IMG/VR virus record: IMGVR_UViG_3300005542_000012
Location: 1 to 43,830 of that record
Origin: a virus
Direction: 5' to 3' (one strand)
DNA: 43,830 nt
Below are positions 15,920 through 22,889 of this stretch, piece by piece. Both the position numbers and the translations under genes were made by a program. The notes below the pieces were generated by a model, which saw nothing but the letters and a program-made list of their open reading frames with translations, made no database searches and was not told where the DNA came from. The stretch's first letter is position 1; each line of letters opens with the position of its first letter.

Positions 15920-16447
15920 CTACTCGGCGGCTTTCTCTATCGCTTTACTGGCCTCTAAATCGCTGGTTTTAAGGTACTCTCCCGTGCTTGCGATCGAGCG
16001 GTGTCCTAACCTCTGGCGCACGTTATGAATCCCGGCTTTCTCGATTGTTTGCATCGCGATAGAGTGTTTGCAAACATGGGGATGACGGAGATGTTTGGGA
16101 ATGCCGGCCGCTTTGCCATGCTGCTGCACGATCTGCCAGAATCTCTCGCGGGTGAGTGGGAAGACGCGGCTTTGATTATGCAGTCCAATCAATGCCTTTT
16201 CAAAGCCTGTGGCTTCATCGAGTAGCGGATCGCTCGAACGCACGAGGGCTTGGGTGGTCTTCATGCTGCCTTTGAGCCGCTGCACTGTGAGGAATCCGTC
16301 TTGCACGTCAATCCGTTTGATTGCAACCACTTCCGAAGCTCTTAGCCCGTGCCAGTAGGCCACCAGGATCATCAACCAATCACGCTCGCGGACTGCGCGC
16401 GCTTGCGTCAGAAGCGCTCGAAGTTCCTCTTTTGATAATGCTTCCAC
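15920..16447 (-). CDS. Catalytic-domain-only tyrosine recombinase (175 aa)
   Basis: It has the catalytic residues of a tyrosine recombinase: R36 in YWHGLRASEV, HPHVCKHS (residues 122-129, with Lys in the usual second-Arg position), H149 in RLGHRS, and nucleophile Y158 in STGEYLK. The core-binding arm domain of full integrases is absent. The start is GTG at 16447; a TGA stop lies two codons upstream in frame, so the gene cannot be longer. Such short recombinases occur in late operons of other phages and may act in resolution or DNA rearrangement. This is the second recombinase in the genome. Confidence 0.75.
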   Translation of the reverse strand: MEALSKEELRALLTQARAVRERDWLMILVAYWHGLRASEVVAIKRIDVQDGFLTVQRLKGSMKTTQALVRSSDPLLDEATGFEKALIGLHNQSRVFPLTRERFWQIVQQHGKAAGIPKHLRHPHVCKHSIAMQTIEKAGIHNVRQRLGHRSIASTGEYLKTSDLEASKAIEKAAE

Positions 16448-16766
16448 TCTTCACGGTACGAGGAATTGTGAAATCCTTATTCCGCTGCTTGATGAATGCC
16501 TGAGTGAGCTTCCACAAGTGCTCAAACTGATAGCCGCCGAAGGTGTGCTTGCGGATCTGAGCCAAGCGTTTGGCTACCATCTCGCCGAATGGGGGAAATT
16601 TCTTCCACCACTGCTCGCTCGGAGACTTGTCGAAGTCCCACTCTGGCAGTCCTACTTTCCCGCGGTGCCAGTTGACCAGCTCGTGAACGTCTTGAATGAT
16701 GCGCGGGTTGAGCGTGTGGCATTGGCCGAAGTCAGCCTTGCGCTCATGCTCGTTTCTCCCGCGCAC
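16380..16766 (-). CDS. Hypothetical protein (128 aa)
   Basis: The 128-aa protein has a well-defined middle (NPRIIQDVHELVNWHRGK, then WDFDKSPSEQWWKKFPPFGEMVAKRLAQIRKHTFGGYQFEHLWKL, split across several helices). Its last 25 residues overlap the start of the short recombinase in another frame. It begins seven bases after the exported protein gene. No membrane segment is seen and HELVNWH is not a proper HExxH. It could be a DNA-binding partner of the recombinase, but that is a guess from position. Confidence 0.5.
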   Translation of the reverse strand: MRGRNEHERKADFGQCHTLNPRIIQDVHELVNWHRGKVGLPEWDFDKSPSEQWWKKFPPFGEMVAKRLAQIRKHTFGGYQFEHLWKLTQAFIKQRNKDFTIPRTVKSGSIIKRGTSSASDASARSPRA

Positions 16767-16772
16767 ATGGAG

Positions 16773-17120
16773 CTAGTTACTGGAGCCGAAGAAGAACAGC
16801 TCTGCCTTTTCCCAACCCGCATCCAGTTTCCCTGCGCCAATCGCCAGATAATGAATCGGTTCGTAAGGCTTGATGTTCGAGGCAAAGGCGGCATCGAAGG
16901 CGTTGAAGCTGATGTGAGCGACATCTACCGCCGGTTCGGAGGCAAAGAGAAGTGAGCCCAAGATTTGCTTCACTGTCCGCTTGGGATGGACCACGGGAGC
17001 GACCAGGACTTTGGCCATTTTGAAGCTGGAGTGCTTCTTGGCCGACTGGGGAATGGGCGCGGCGAACGAGCTGAAGCTGAAGCTAAGAACCAGGAACAGG
17101 ACTGCTACATACTTACGCAT
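16773..17120 (-). CDS. Exported protein with signal peptide (115 aa)
   Basis: Residues 1-20 (MRKYVAVLFLVLSFSFSSFA) are a clear Sec signal peptide with an SFA-A cleavage site. The mature protein is small, basic in its first part (SAKKHSSFKMAK) and then mixed. The start ATG overlaps the end of the 58-aa gene upstream. Function unknown. Exported products in the operon leading to packaging genes are unusual. Confidence 0.6.
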   Translation of the reverse strand: MRKYVAVLFLVLSFSFSSFAAPIPQSAKKHSSFKMAKVLVAPVVHPKRTVKQILGSLLFASEPAVDVAHISFNAFDAAFASNIKPYEPIHYLAIGAGKLDAGWEKAELFFFGSSN

Positions 17121-17289
17121 TGCTTTTCTCCTTAGAGAGTTCTGATTGAGGTAACGAAGAGGTCTTTTGAATCCACTCGGTAAAAGGCAGGGGTTCTTGG
17201 CGAAGCTGGGCGCAGAATCGCTGATACGATTCGTAGGCCGCTTGCTCTTGATTTTTCACAGAATTTAACGAGGACGGCTGGGTAGCCAT
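17113..17289 (-). CDS. Small hypothetical protein (58 aa)
   Basis: ATG at 17289 begins MATQPSSLNSVKNQEQAAYESYQRF and the frame ends NA-TAA at 17113. The product is hydrophilic and helical, including CAQLRQEPLPFTEWIQK. It overlaps the signal-peptide gene downstream by eight bases, and the ribosome site of that gene (GGAG) lies within its last codons. Nothing else is recognisable. Confidence 0.55.
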   Translation of the reverse strand: MATQPSSLNSVKNQEQAAYESYQRFCAQLRQEPLPFTEWIQKTSSLPQSELSKEKSNA

Positions 17290-17318
17290 CCCCGGCTCTG
17301 GCGAAACTCTCCTCAGTT

Positions 17319-17588
17319 TTAAGTGAGAGCCGCGCCCGAACTTTCTAAGACTTTGAAATTGAATTTGTCGAAGCGCTTGGGGCGATAGGTCGAGGCTTTT
17401 CCGTCGAAGCCGTCTATCACCAGGATTTTCTTCTTCTTGCCGATCTGCACCTTGTCCCCTATCTCTACTTGCAGCGCGATTTCCTTGTAGAGTTCATCGG
17501 AGATTTCGTAGAGCGAGCTGATGGCCGCCTGCACGCGCAGATACTTCCGGAGCATCTGTGGAAGAGTTAAGGTTTTCTTGTCAGGCAT
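17319..17588 (-). CDS. Small hypothetical protein (89 aa)
   Basis: An 89-aa protein with a helical first half (LPQMLRKYLRVQAAISSLYEISDEL, in part) and a basic strand (VQIGKKKKILVIDGF). It is immediately preceded by the 97-aa gene. The composition resembles early regulatory or structural helper proteins, but no family is recognised. Confidence 0.55.
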   Translation of the reverse strand: MPDKKTLTLPQMLRKYLRVQAAISSLYEISDELYKEIALQVEIGDKVQIGKKKKILVIDGFDGKASTYRPKRFDKFNFKVLESSGAALT

Positions 17589-17882
17589 TCAGCGGGGAAC
17601 GTAGCCCCGTACCGCGTCAAATTGCAGCACAGGAATCCGATAGTCTCCTACCCCGGAGCCGTGAACCTCCCACTCGCCATTGCTCACTCCGTCAGAGTAG
17701 GAGCGCCGGGGCATGGGAGGCTTCAGGGCTGGCTCGAGGGAGAGAGGAAGTTGTATCGAGCCGTCGCGCAGTTCTTTAGCGCCGCGTGCGATGAGCCGTT
17801 GTTTGCGGGAGCGGGAAACGTAGTTATGAGGCGGGTCACTCTGAGGATTCTGGCCGTGTTTGAAGACACGAAAGGTAGGCAA
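17589..17882 (-). CDS. First gene of the leftward operon, hypothetical (97 aa)
   Basis: The frame starts at TTG (17882), with an in-frame TGA upstream, so no longer form exists. A start codon further in is possible because no good ribosome site is seen. The product is basic (SRSRKQRLIARGAKELRDG) and ends FDAVRGYVPR. It is the first gene downstream of the divergent control region and so may be the first product of the late transcript. No known family. Confidence 0.5.
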   Translation of the reverse strand: MPTFRVFKHGQNPQSDPPHNYVSRSRKQRLIARGAKELRDGSIQLPLSLEPALKPPMPRRSYSDGVSNGEWEVHGSGVGDYRIPVLQFDAVRGYVPR

Positions 17883-17990
17883 TGGTCAACCGCAGTCAGG
17901 CGGCGAAGCTGGTACTGTGCAATCCCATCAGATGACACTTCTTATGGCATAGGAAAGGGAAATCAGCATTTGGCTATTACGACCCTAGAA

Positions 17991-18013
17991 AACCTATGGG
18001 AAAGCTATAGGTT
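17991..18013. promoter_or_regulatory. Inverted repeat AACCTAT-N9-ATAGGTT, candidate operator
   Basis: Seven-base arms AACCTAT (17991-17997) and ATAGGTT (18007-18013) form a perfect inverted repeat with a nine-base centre. It lies just upstream of an extended -10 element for the rightward operon, a typical place for a dimeric repressor. The binding protein is not known. Confidence 0.45.
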
Positions 18014-18014
18014 A

Positions 18015-18023
18015 TGTTATAAG
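18015..18023 (+). promoter_or_regulatory. Extended -10 promoter element for rightward arm
   Basis: TGTTATAAG matches the extended -10 form TGnTATAAT at all but the last base. The -35 region (near 17995-18000) is poor, as is common for extended -10 promoters. Transcription would begin about 10 bases before the ATG of the MerR-like gene at 18039. Confidence 0.45.
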
Positions 18024-18038
18024 TAAGTTGCACCTTTC

Positions 18039-18263
18039 ATGGAGAACAGGTACACCATTGGTAAGGCTGCTAAGCTGCTCGGCGTGACGGCTGAGACGCT
18101 GCGTAATTGGGAATTGCATGCCGGATTTCCCATCCCTCCGCGCGATCGCTTCACAAATCGCTTCTATACCGAGACCCATCTGCTGAAAATCAACGCCTGG
18201 CGCGATGCCGAACCAGACCCCAAACCCAAGCCGAAGAGCCCACCGGTTGAATTGCACCCCTGA
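18039..18263 (+). CDS. MerR-type winged-helix protein, excisionase/regulator candidate (74 aa)
   Basis: Residues 1-45 (YTIGKAAKLLGVTAETLRNW, then ELHAGFPIPPR) form the MerR/excisionase-type DNA-binding motif, with a short Pro-rich tail (EPDPKPKPKSPP). It lacks the long dimerisation and effector domains of full MerR proteins, as expected for phage excisionases. It lies 111 bases upstream of the integrase start, consistent with control of excision or of integrase expression. Confidence 0.7.
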   Translation: MENRYTIGKAAKLLGVTAETLRNWELHAGFPIPPRDRFTNRFYTETHLLKINAWRDAEPDPKPKPKSPPVELHP

Positions 18264-18266
18264 ATC

Positions 18267-18302
18267 TTAGGCGTTGACAAGCCCCCCATCTGGGATTAGT
18301 TT
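18267..18302 (+). promoter_or_regulatory. Promoter with TTAGGCGTTGACA element, upstream of integrase
   Basis: A consensus -35 TTGACA (18274-18279) is followed after 17 bases by a weak -10 (TAGTTT, 18297-18302). The 13-mer TTAGGCGTTGACA is found again, identically, in front of the moron cassette at 36589-36601, suggesting shared control of the integrase and the cassette. Confidence 0.5.
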
Positions 18303-18373
18303 CTCGCCCACGCCACCTACGTCTTAGCAAATTGATTTCCTCCCCTCGCAGGAAATCCACAGAAAGACCCAGC

Positions 18374-19546
18374 ATGAAAAGCTCAACTCTCTCATTCCAC
18401 ATCACTTTGCCCAAAGATAATGCACCAAATGATGTGCATAACAATTCTATTGACAGGCGAACATCCGGCGAATATATTTCTCGGCTTCAGCACACGCTAG
18501 GGCACCTTGAATGCCCAGCCTGTGACCTGAGCCGGATGGTACTCATGCAGTCTTCAGAGTTTTCTTCAGAGCGTTTCGAGCAAGCCTCAGCGGTTTGGTT
18601 GGAGTCGCGAATCAGGTACATCTCTCCCCGCACAGCACACGATTACAAGCAATATTTATCAGCCCTGGTTCCCTTCTTCGGCTCGCTGACGTTAGAGGAA
18701 ATCCACATCGTCCACATTCGGGAATATCAAAAGCAGCGCAGCGAAAAAGCCGGGTCGTTGCGAGTCAATCACGAACTGGGCGCGATGCAGCAGATTCTTA
18801 AACGCGCCGGGCTATGGGCTGCCATCGAAGCCCACTATGAGACGCTTCCCATTTCAAGGCCGAAACCAGGAAAGGCAATCTCACCGGAAGATGAAGACCG
18901 CCTGTTTTTGATCGCCAGCAAAAAGCCCAGATGGAAGGTAGCGTACTGGGCGAGTTCACTTACAGCGAATACCACAGCCGGGCCGGGAGAGATTCGACAC
19001 TTGCGAATCGGTGACGTGGATTTGAACAAGAAGCTTTTGTACATCCGTGAAGGCACGAAGAATGAGTTTCGGGTGCGCAAAATCCCCTTGAATGACCGGG
19101 CTTTCAAGATGGTTTGCAGGTTGCTGGAAAGAGCCGACAAGATCGCCAAGCGCCAGAAGCAGGAGTTGAGCGGAGACGATTATCTTCTGCCTCATCTCAG
19201 AAGAAATGGCATGGGCTCAGGGTATGACTTTCAAAAACCGATGTTCTCTTGGAGATGCGCGTGGAATTCGTTGCGCGAGGCGGCAGGCCTGAAGAAGTTG
19301 CGACTTTATGACCTCAGACATTTGGCGATCACAAAATTGCTTGAGAATCCCGATGTGAGCGAAGAGACGGCGCGCGCAATAGCTGGCCACATCAGCCGCC
19401 AGAGCATGATGCACTACTCCCATGTGCGGCAACAGGCCATGACAGATGCGGTGAAAGCGCTGGAAGCTCCGGGGTCGAGGTTAAGGCCAGTGCGGATGAA
19501 GATAGACCCCTACTGGCGGCCTGTGGAAAAGAAGGATGTGGGGTAA
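18374..19546 (+). CDS. int: Phage-type tyrosine integrase (390 aa)
   Basis: A SAM-like core-binding domain (FEQASAVWLESRIRYISPRT..., with SLTLEEIHIVHIREYQKQR) is followed by a catalytic domain. In the catalytic region the usual R-x-G-E appears as AGPGEIRHL (first Arg missing), the HxxR box as YDLRHLAIT, then AGHISRQSMMHYSHVRQQ with nucleophile tyrosine. ATG at 18374 is chosen; TTG at 18332 would add 14 residues. It would recombine attP with a host attB. The tRNA-Ser-like element at 19.84-19.89 kb is a good candidate site. The missing Arg I may be a family variant or may reduce activity. Confidence 0.75.
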   Translation: MKSSTLSFHITLPKDNAPNDVHNNSIDRRTSGEYISRLQHTLGHLECPACDLSRMVLMQSSEFSSERFEQASAVWLESRIRYISPRTAHDYKQYLSALVPFFGSLTLEEIHIVHIREYQKQRSEKAGSLRVNHELGAMQQILKRAGLWAAIEAHYETLPISRPKPGKAISPEDEDRLFLIASKKPRWKVAYWASSLTANTTAGPGEIRHLRIGDVDLNKKLLYIREGTKNEFRVRKIPLNDRAFKMVCRLLERADKIAKRQKQELSGDDYLLPHLRRNGMGSGYDFQKPMFSWRCAWNSLREAAGLKKLRLYDLRHLAITKLLENPDVSEETARAIAGHISRQSMMHYSHVRQQAMTDAVKALEAPGSRLRPVRMKIDPYWRPVEKKDVG

Positions 19547-19574
19547 GTTGCTGAAAATAGGGCAAATTTAGTTC

Positions 19575-19603
19575 TTGACAAAGAAATCGTGTTAAACTAG
19601 ATT
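19575..19603 (+). promoter_or_regulatory. Strong sigma-70-like promoter for the RHH gene
   Basis: Perfect -35 TTGACA (19575-19580), 17-base spacer and -10 TAGATT (19598-19603). Expected transcription start is about 19610, only a few bases before the ATG at 19614, with no Shine-Dalgarno, so the gene may be translated from a leaderless or near-leaderless message. Confidence 0.6.
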
Positions 19604-19613
19604 TATACACGCA

Positions 19614-19784
19614 ATGGCAAACAAAAAGACCAAGCGACCTAAGTTTTACGGCTTCAAGCCAACCAACCAGGATGACGTATTGCTGGCGAAGTTGGAAGAG
19701 AAGCTGGGGATCAACAATTTCGCGGACCTGGTCAGGGTTGCGCTCCGGCGCCTCGCTGATGCAGAAGGACTCCGCGCGGCCTAG
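19614..19784 (+). CDS. Ribbon-helix-helix type small regulator (56 aa)
   Basis: The 56-aa protein starts with a basic tail (MANKKTKRPKFYGFKP), then a short strand and two helices (LEEKLGINNFADLVRVALRRL) in the arrangement of Arc/CopG ribbon-helix-helix DNA-binding proteins. It has its own strong promoter, between integrase and tRNA-like element. It may be the lysogeny or copy-control regulator that is otherwise missing, but that is inference. Confidence 0.55.
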   Translation: MANKKTKRPKFYGFKPTNQDDVLLAKLEEKLGINNFADLVRVALRRLADAEGLRAA

Positions 19785-19797
19785 ATTTTAGTATTTA

Positions 19798-19924
19798 GCG
19801 ATGCCCAATGGAACCGTTGCATTGTCGGTTCCGCGATAAGAGAACGGTTTAGCAAACCGCCGCCTTCAGCCACTCGGCCATCTCTCCGGCGGATGCGACC
19901 GTTCCATTGTAGCAAGGGCATCGC
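19798..19924. repeat. Large imperfect hairpin flanking a tRNA-Ser-like element
   Basis: The left arm GCGATGCC+CAATGGAAC (19798-19814) pairs with GTTCCATTG (19901-19909) and GGCATCGC (19917-19924), with a seven-base bulge. Inside lies another hairpin, GGAACCG-TTGCATTGT-CGGTTCC (19810-19832), and on the minus strand a tRNA-Ser-like 5' portion. The DNA is non-coding and sits beside the integrase module, fitting an attachment site or a structured RNA. Confidence 0.5.
19840..19887 (-). other. tRNA-Ser(GCU)-like 5' part, candidate attP core or tRNA remnant
   Basis: Reading leftwards from 19887 the sequence is GGAGAGATGGCCGAGTGGCT, then GAAGGC and an anticodon stem-loop with TTTGCTAAA, matching the acceptor 5' strand, D-arm and anticodon arm (GCU) of bacterial tRNA-Ser. 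The T-arm and the 3' acceptor strand are not present; the sequence becomes unrelated after position 19840. A functional tRNA is unlikely. It is best explained as the tRNA-identical core of attP. Confidence 0.5.
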
Positions 19925-19941
19925 GTGAAAGGGAAAACGCG

Positions 19942-20283
19942 ATGGCTACCAAAACTTGCTCATCCCAGACCGCCTTAGCACGCTCAACTCCGGGGCCGTG
20001 GCATTGGGAGAACGCGCGAACCCTCAGGCATCTTTCGGATGCGAACGGTTCTTGCTTCGCTGGCGTAAATATGCCGCTCAAGCATGGACGAGGCCATCTC
20101 ACGTTAGCCGACAGCAACCTTGACGCGGACGCAGCCCTCATCGCCTCCGCTCCCGCTCTCTTAGAAGCCCTCGCCTCAATTGTCGAAACGGTGCTTTCGT
20201 CGGACACGCGCACGGCCAGAATCTCACGCAAACAGTTAGAGCAGGCGCAAGCGGCTCTTAAGCAAGCCGGGGTGACGAAATGA
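19942..20283 (+). CDS. Hypothetical phage protein (113 aa)
   Basis: A 113-aa protein with a GPWHWEN-type aromatic N-terminal region and a helical C-terminal part (DAALIASAPALLEALASIVE), a pattern seen in many phage early hypothetical proteins. The stop overlaps the start of the next gene (ATGA). No catalytic residues are recognisable. Confidence 0.6.
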   Translation: MATKTCSSQTALARSTPGPWHWENARTLRHLSDANGSCFAGVNMPLKHGRGHLTLADSNLDADAALIASAPALLEALASIVETVLSSDTRTARISRKQLEQAQAALKQAGVTK

Positions 20284-20729
20284 ACGTGAAATTGTTGCGA
20301 GAAGTGAAGCGCTACATTCTGGCCGAACCGCTCCGTTTCAACATGAGGGACTGGGGGAAAGGCAGCGCCCATGCTCCGTGCGGAAGCGTTGCCTGCATTG
20401 CGGGGAACGCCTGCATTGTGGGCGAGAAGGGACTCGGCTTCAAGATTCCCACCAAGGTTCGCAAGGGCCAGCGAGTTATTGATTGGCAAGGCTGGTACAA
20501 CAGCGAATTTATTGGCGAATTTATTGGGCCAGAGGAATGCGCCTCGGAACTCCTAGGTCTTACAACAGCGCAGGCCGACAGACTTTTCCTCATAGAGAGC
20601 CTTCATGGGTTCGTCGGATGGCCAGAGAGATTTGAGAAAGCCTATCTCGCCGCCAAGACACCGCCCGAACGCGCCAAGGTAGCCGCAGAGCGTATTGAGC
20701 ACTTCATCAAGACCAAAGGCAAAGAGTAA
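20280..20729 (+). CDS. Hypothetical phage protein (149 aa)
   Basis: The 149-aa product contains PCGSVACIAGNACIV near residues 34-48, a Cys-rich signature known from a phage/bacterial hypothetical family, then an EECASELLGLTTAQADRLF helix and a C-terminal helix of Lys and Arg. Start overlaps the previous gene by four bases. Function is unknown. Confidence 0.6.
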   Translation: MNVKLLREVKRYILAEPLRFNMRDWGKGSAHAPCGSVACIAGNACIVGEKGLGFKIPTKVRKGQRVIDWQGWYNSEFIGEFIGPEECASELLGLTTAQADRLFLIESLHGFVGWPERFEKAYLAAKTPPERAKVAAERIEHFIKTKGKE

Positions 20730-20740
20730 GCGGAGGGGAA

Positions 20741-21070
20741 ATGAACTCAGACCAAGTATTCACCGGGACTTCGATAGACGATCTGACCGAATTCACCAAA
20801 CGATTTGTAGACAACGCAATCAAGGTTCAAAAACTTTCTGCGGCGTCCGTTGCGCGAACGGAGTTCAGTGGAACAACCGATGCTGGCAACCTTTCGGCCA
20901 CTGATTTACCAACGGCCAGTGAGGACACTTTAGGCATTTGCACCTCGCAATCTGGCCCGCAGGAAATTCCTCCCGAAGATGACGAGCAGAACGAGCCCTA
21001 CATTACCTATGAAGAGCACTACTCCGACCCGGTCTATGACGCGGAGAGAAGCGGCTGGAGGCACTCGTGA
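20741..21070 (+). CDS. Acidic hypothetical protein (109 aa)
   Basis: A 109-aa acidic, Ser/Thr-rich protein. The N-terminal portion is helical (IDDLTEFTKRFVDNAIKVQK) and the C-terminal region carries PPEDDEQNEPYITYEEHY. Its stop overlaps the GTG of the membrane peptide that follows. No known family. Confidence 0.5.
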   Translation: MNSDQVFTGTSIDDLTEFTKRFVDNAIKVQKLSAASVARTEFSGTTDAGNLSATDLPTASEDTLGICTSQSGPQEIPPEDDEQNEPYITYEEHYSDPVYDAERSGWRHS

Positions 21071-21177
21071 AACACGATATTCAATTGACTCCGCTGGGCG
21101 GGATTTTCTTTGGAGCGATTTGCTCTTTGCCCTTCTGGGCGCTTTTGATCGCGGTCTATTTCAAGTGGGTCAAGTAA
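21067..21177 (+). CDS. Small membrane peptide (36 aa)
   Basis: It starts with GTG at 21067 overlapping the preceding stop and ends with TAA at 21177. The product has one membrane segment (GGIFFGAICSLPFWALLIAV) with a short charged tail (YFKWVK). Such small membrane peptides are common in phage early operons; the role is unknown. Confidence 0.5.
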   Translation: MKHDIQLTPLGGIFFGAICSLPFWALLIAVYFKWVK

Positions 21178-21225
21178 CAAAAATAAAGGGGCGCTGAGAA
21201 CGCCCCAGAAGAGAGAGAAACTGAA

Positions 21226-22467
21226 ATGTCACAACCAGCCTACAACAATTCACCTGAATTATCTAGTTATCCGAAAGTGGGGGTGCAGGGCGGAACCGGA
21301 ACCGGCAAGTCCACCACAATCGGCCTGATAGTGCTCGGCGCCGCCGCCGAACTCTACAACCGCCGCGCTGTCTATGTGGCGGACACCGAACCCGGCTGGC
21401 AATTCCTGAAGCCGATTTTTGATGCTGAGGGAGTTCCTCTGATTATCCGGAACACCCGCTCATTCCTGGGAATGCATGAAGCTCTCAAGGAGGCAGTGGG
21501 CGCGAATGCCTGCGGCTTCGTGGTGGATTCCATCACGCATCCCTGGTCAGAACTATTGCTGCGCTTCGCTGATTCCACGGGGCGGGTTCCCTTCCACAAG
21601 TTCAATCAGATACGCCCACTGTGGAACGAGTGGACACGCGACTTCCTCAACTCTCCGCTGATGGCCTTCGCCTCTGGGCGTTTGACCTGGGAGTACTTCT
21701 ACGAAGAAGCCGAGGACGGCAAGAAGGAACTCATCAAGGGCGATACCAAGATGAAGGCCGGCGGATCGGAATCGTTCGGCTATGAACCGCACTTGACCTG
21801 TGAGATGTACCACGAGCGCAAGAAGGCCAAAGGCGGCAAGCTCGGCGGGATGCAGTATCGCTGCGTCATCCTCAAAGACCGCTCCCGCGTTCTGAACGGG
21901 CAAGAGTTTGTCTGGGATGACATTGGCCAGTACAAGAAGGGCGCATACAAGCCAGTATTCAATAAATTCCTGGCGCACTTCAAAAACCTGGCGCAGATCA
22001 CCAGCCCTGTGCTGCCCAATGACACCAGCGAAGCGCTCATTCCCAATGGCGACTCGTCTTACTACAAAGACCAGAGAGAGCGCACGGCGCTCCTTGAAGA
22101 GTGGGATGCCACGGTGCTGAAGCTATCCGCCGGCATGACTGCGGATGAGAAGCGCTTCCGCCTGATTCTCGGAGAGGCCATCACCGGAGTCATATCACGC
22201 ACCCGCTTTGAACAGTTCCCAATGGATCGCATTCAGAACTGCGTATTGATTCTGATGCGTTTCGAGGAGCGCTACCGCAGCGAGAAGGTAGCGGCAGAGA
22301 AGGACATCAAGGCACTGGTGGAACTCTGCCGGAAAGAGATGGCACCCATCACGCGCGACTTTGACCGTTCACGGGGAGTCGAGCAGTTCATCAAGAAAGC
22401 TCCAGAGAAAACTTTGCTCGAATCGCAACTCGAAAAATCCATCGAGCAAGCCCAGGCGGGTGACTGA
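21226..22467 (+). CDS. AAA/RecA-like ATPase, Sak4-like recombination protein (413 aa)
   Basis: An N-terminal ATPase core with Walker A GGTGTGKST (residues 22-30) and Walker B CGFVVDSITH (D101), the latter typical of the AAA_24/Sak4 group. A charged helical C-terminal half of about 170 residues follows. Sak4-type proteins are RecA-like single-strand annealing and strand-exchange partners in phage recombination or replication. It is longer than canonical Sak4, so the extra C-terminal part may have another role. It is the only obvious DNA-metabolism ATPase in the genome besides the terminase. Confidence 0.75.
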   Translation: MSQPAYNNSPELSSYPKVGVQGGTGTGKSTTIGLIVLGAAAELYNRRAVYVADTEPGWQFLKPIFDAEGVPLIIRNTRSFLGMHEALKEAVGANACGFVVDSITHPWSELLLRFADSTGRVPFHKFNQIRPLWNEWTRDFLNSPLMAFASGRLTWEYFYEEAEDGKKELIKGDTKMKAGGSESFGYEPHLTCEMYHERKKAKGGKLGGMQYRCVILKDRSRVLNGQEFVWDDIGQYKKGAYKPVFNKFLAHFKNLAQITSPVLPNDTSEALIPNGDSSYYKDQRERTALLEEWDATVLKLSAGMTADEKRFRLILGEAITGVISRTRFEQFPMDRIQNCVLILMRFEERYRSEKVAAEKDIKALVELCRKEMAPITRDFDRSRGVEQFIKKAPEKTLLESQLEKSIEQAQAGD

Positions 22468-22667
22468 TGATGCGCAAACATCGAGCCGCTCTGCCGCTGC
22501 ACTTAGGAAAGATTGACCAGATACACGGGGCCGGATTCATCTCGCCAAGTTTCGGGAAGCTCTCTGCCCCTTGCAAGGATGCGCAGCACAAGTACTGCTT
22601 CAAGGTGTCTTGTCCTTGCCCTTGTCACCCAAAGCCAGTTGCTAGCTGGAGAGGAAACGCCGCATGA
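22467..22667 (+). CDS. Cys/His-rich zinc mini-protein (66 aa)
   Basis: The C-terminal half holds C-x4-H-x2-C-x4-C-P-C-P-C-H. The same spacing is found in the protein at 22890-23039, so the two are paralogues. Four or more metal ligands imply a small zinc-binding domain. Start ATG at 22467 overlaps the preceding TGA; a second ATG follows at once. Function unknown. Confidence 0.6.
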   Translation: MMRKHRAALPLHLGKIDQIHGAGFISPSFGKLSAPCKDAQHKYCFKVSCPCPCHPKPVASWRGNAA

Positions 22668-22882
22668 GTGAAATTCAAGACCCGCAAGAAATTCGCCTGA
22701 CCGAGAAAGAGACTGCTGTGCTGGGCAAGAAGCTGGCACGCGCGATTGGCGATTTGGTGATGATGAAGGAATCCAAGAAAGACGCCATGAAGGATTTACA
22801 AACCGAGATAGACAAGCAGGAGAAGGTTGTCATCAATCTCGCGAACCAGATCAAGAGCGGACAAAAAGAACTTTTCGGGTGA
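22664..22882 (+). CDS. Small coiled-coil protein (72 aa)
   Basis: A 72-aa highly charged helical protein (LTEKETAVLGKKLARAIGD and KESKKDAMKDLQTEIDKQE) with heptad-like spacing, most likely a coiled coil. Start overlaps the preceding stop. The family is not recognised. Confidence 0.55.
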   Translation: MSEIQDPQEIRLTEKETAVLGKKLARAIGDLVMMKESKKDAMKDLQTEIDKQEKVVINLANQIKSGQKELFG

Positions 22883-22889
22883 ATCGCAT

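Larger units (their letters stand above)
17883..18038. promoter_or_regulatory. Divergent control region between the two arms
   Basis: This 156-bp intergenic stretch separates leftward from rightward genes. Its right half is A/T-rich. It contains three CCTAT-type half sites: ATAGG at 17949-17953, CCTAT at 17993-17997 and ATAGG at 18007-18011. Two of these form the inverted repeat listed separately. This is where a repressor switch would be expected, although no CI-like repressor gene was recognised in the genome. No clear leftward promoter was found. Confidence 0.5.

Noticed and set aside
16380-16447. Frameshift joining the 128-aa protein to the short recombinase to make a full integrase
   Set aside because: The upstream protein does not resemble a core-binding domain, and a TGA closes the recombinase frame two codons before its GTG; short catalytic-only recombinases of this size are plausible on their own.
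16695-16715. Metalloprotease HExxH motif in the 128-aa protein
   Set aside because: The sequence HELVNWH does not have the HExxH spacing.
19840-19887. Functional tRNA-Ser gene
   Set aside because: The T-arm and 3' acceptor strand are absent; only the 5' part fits.
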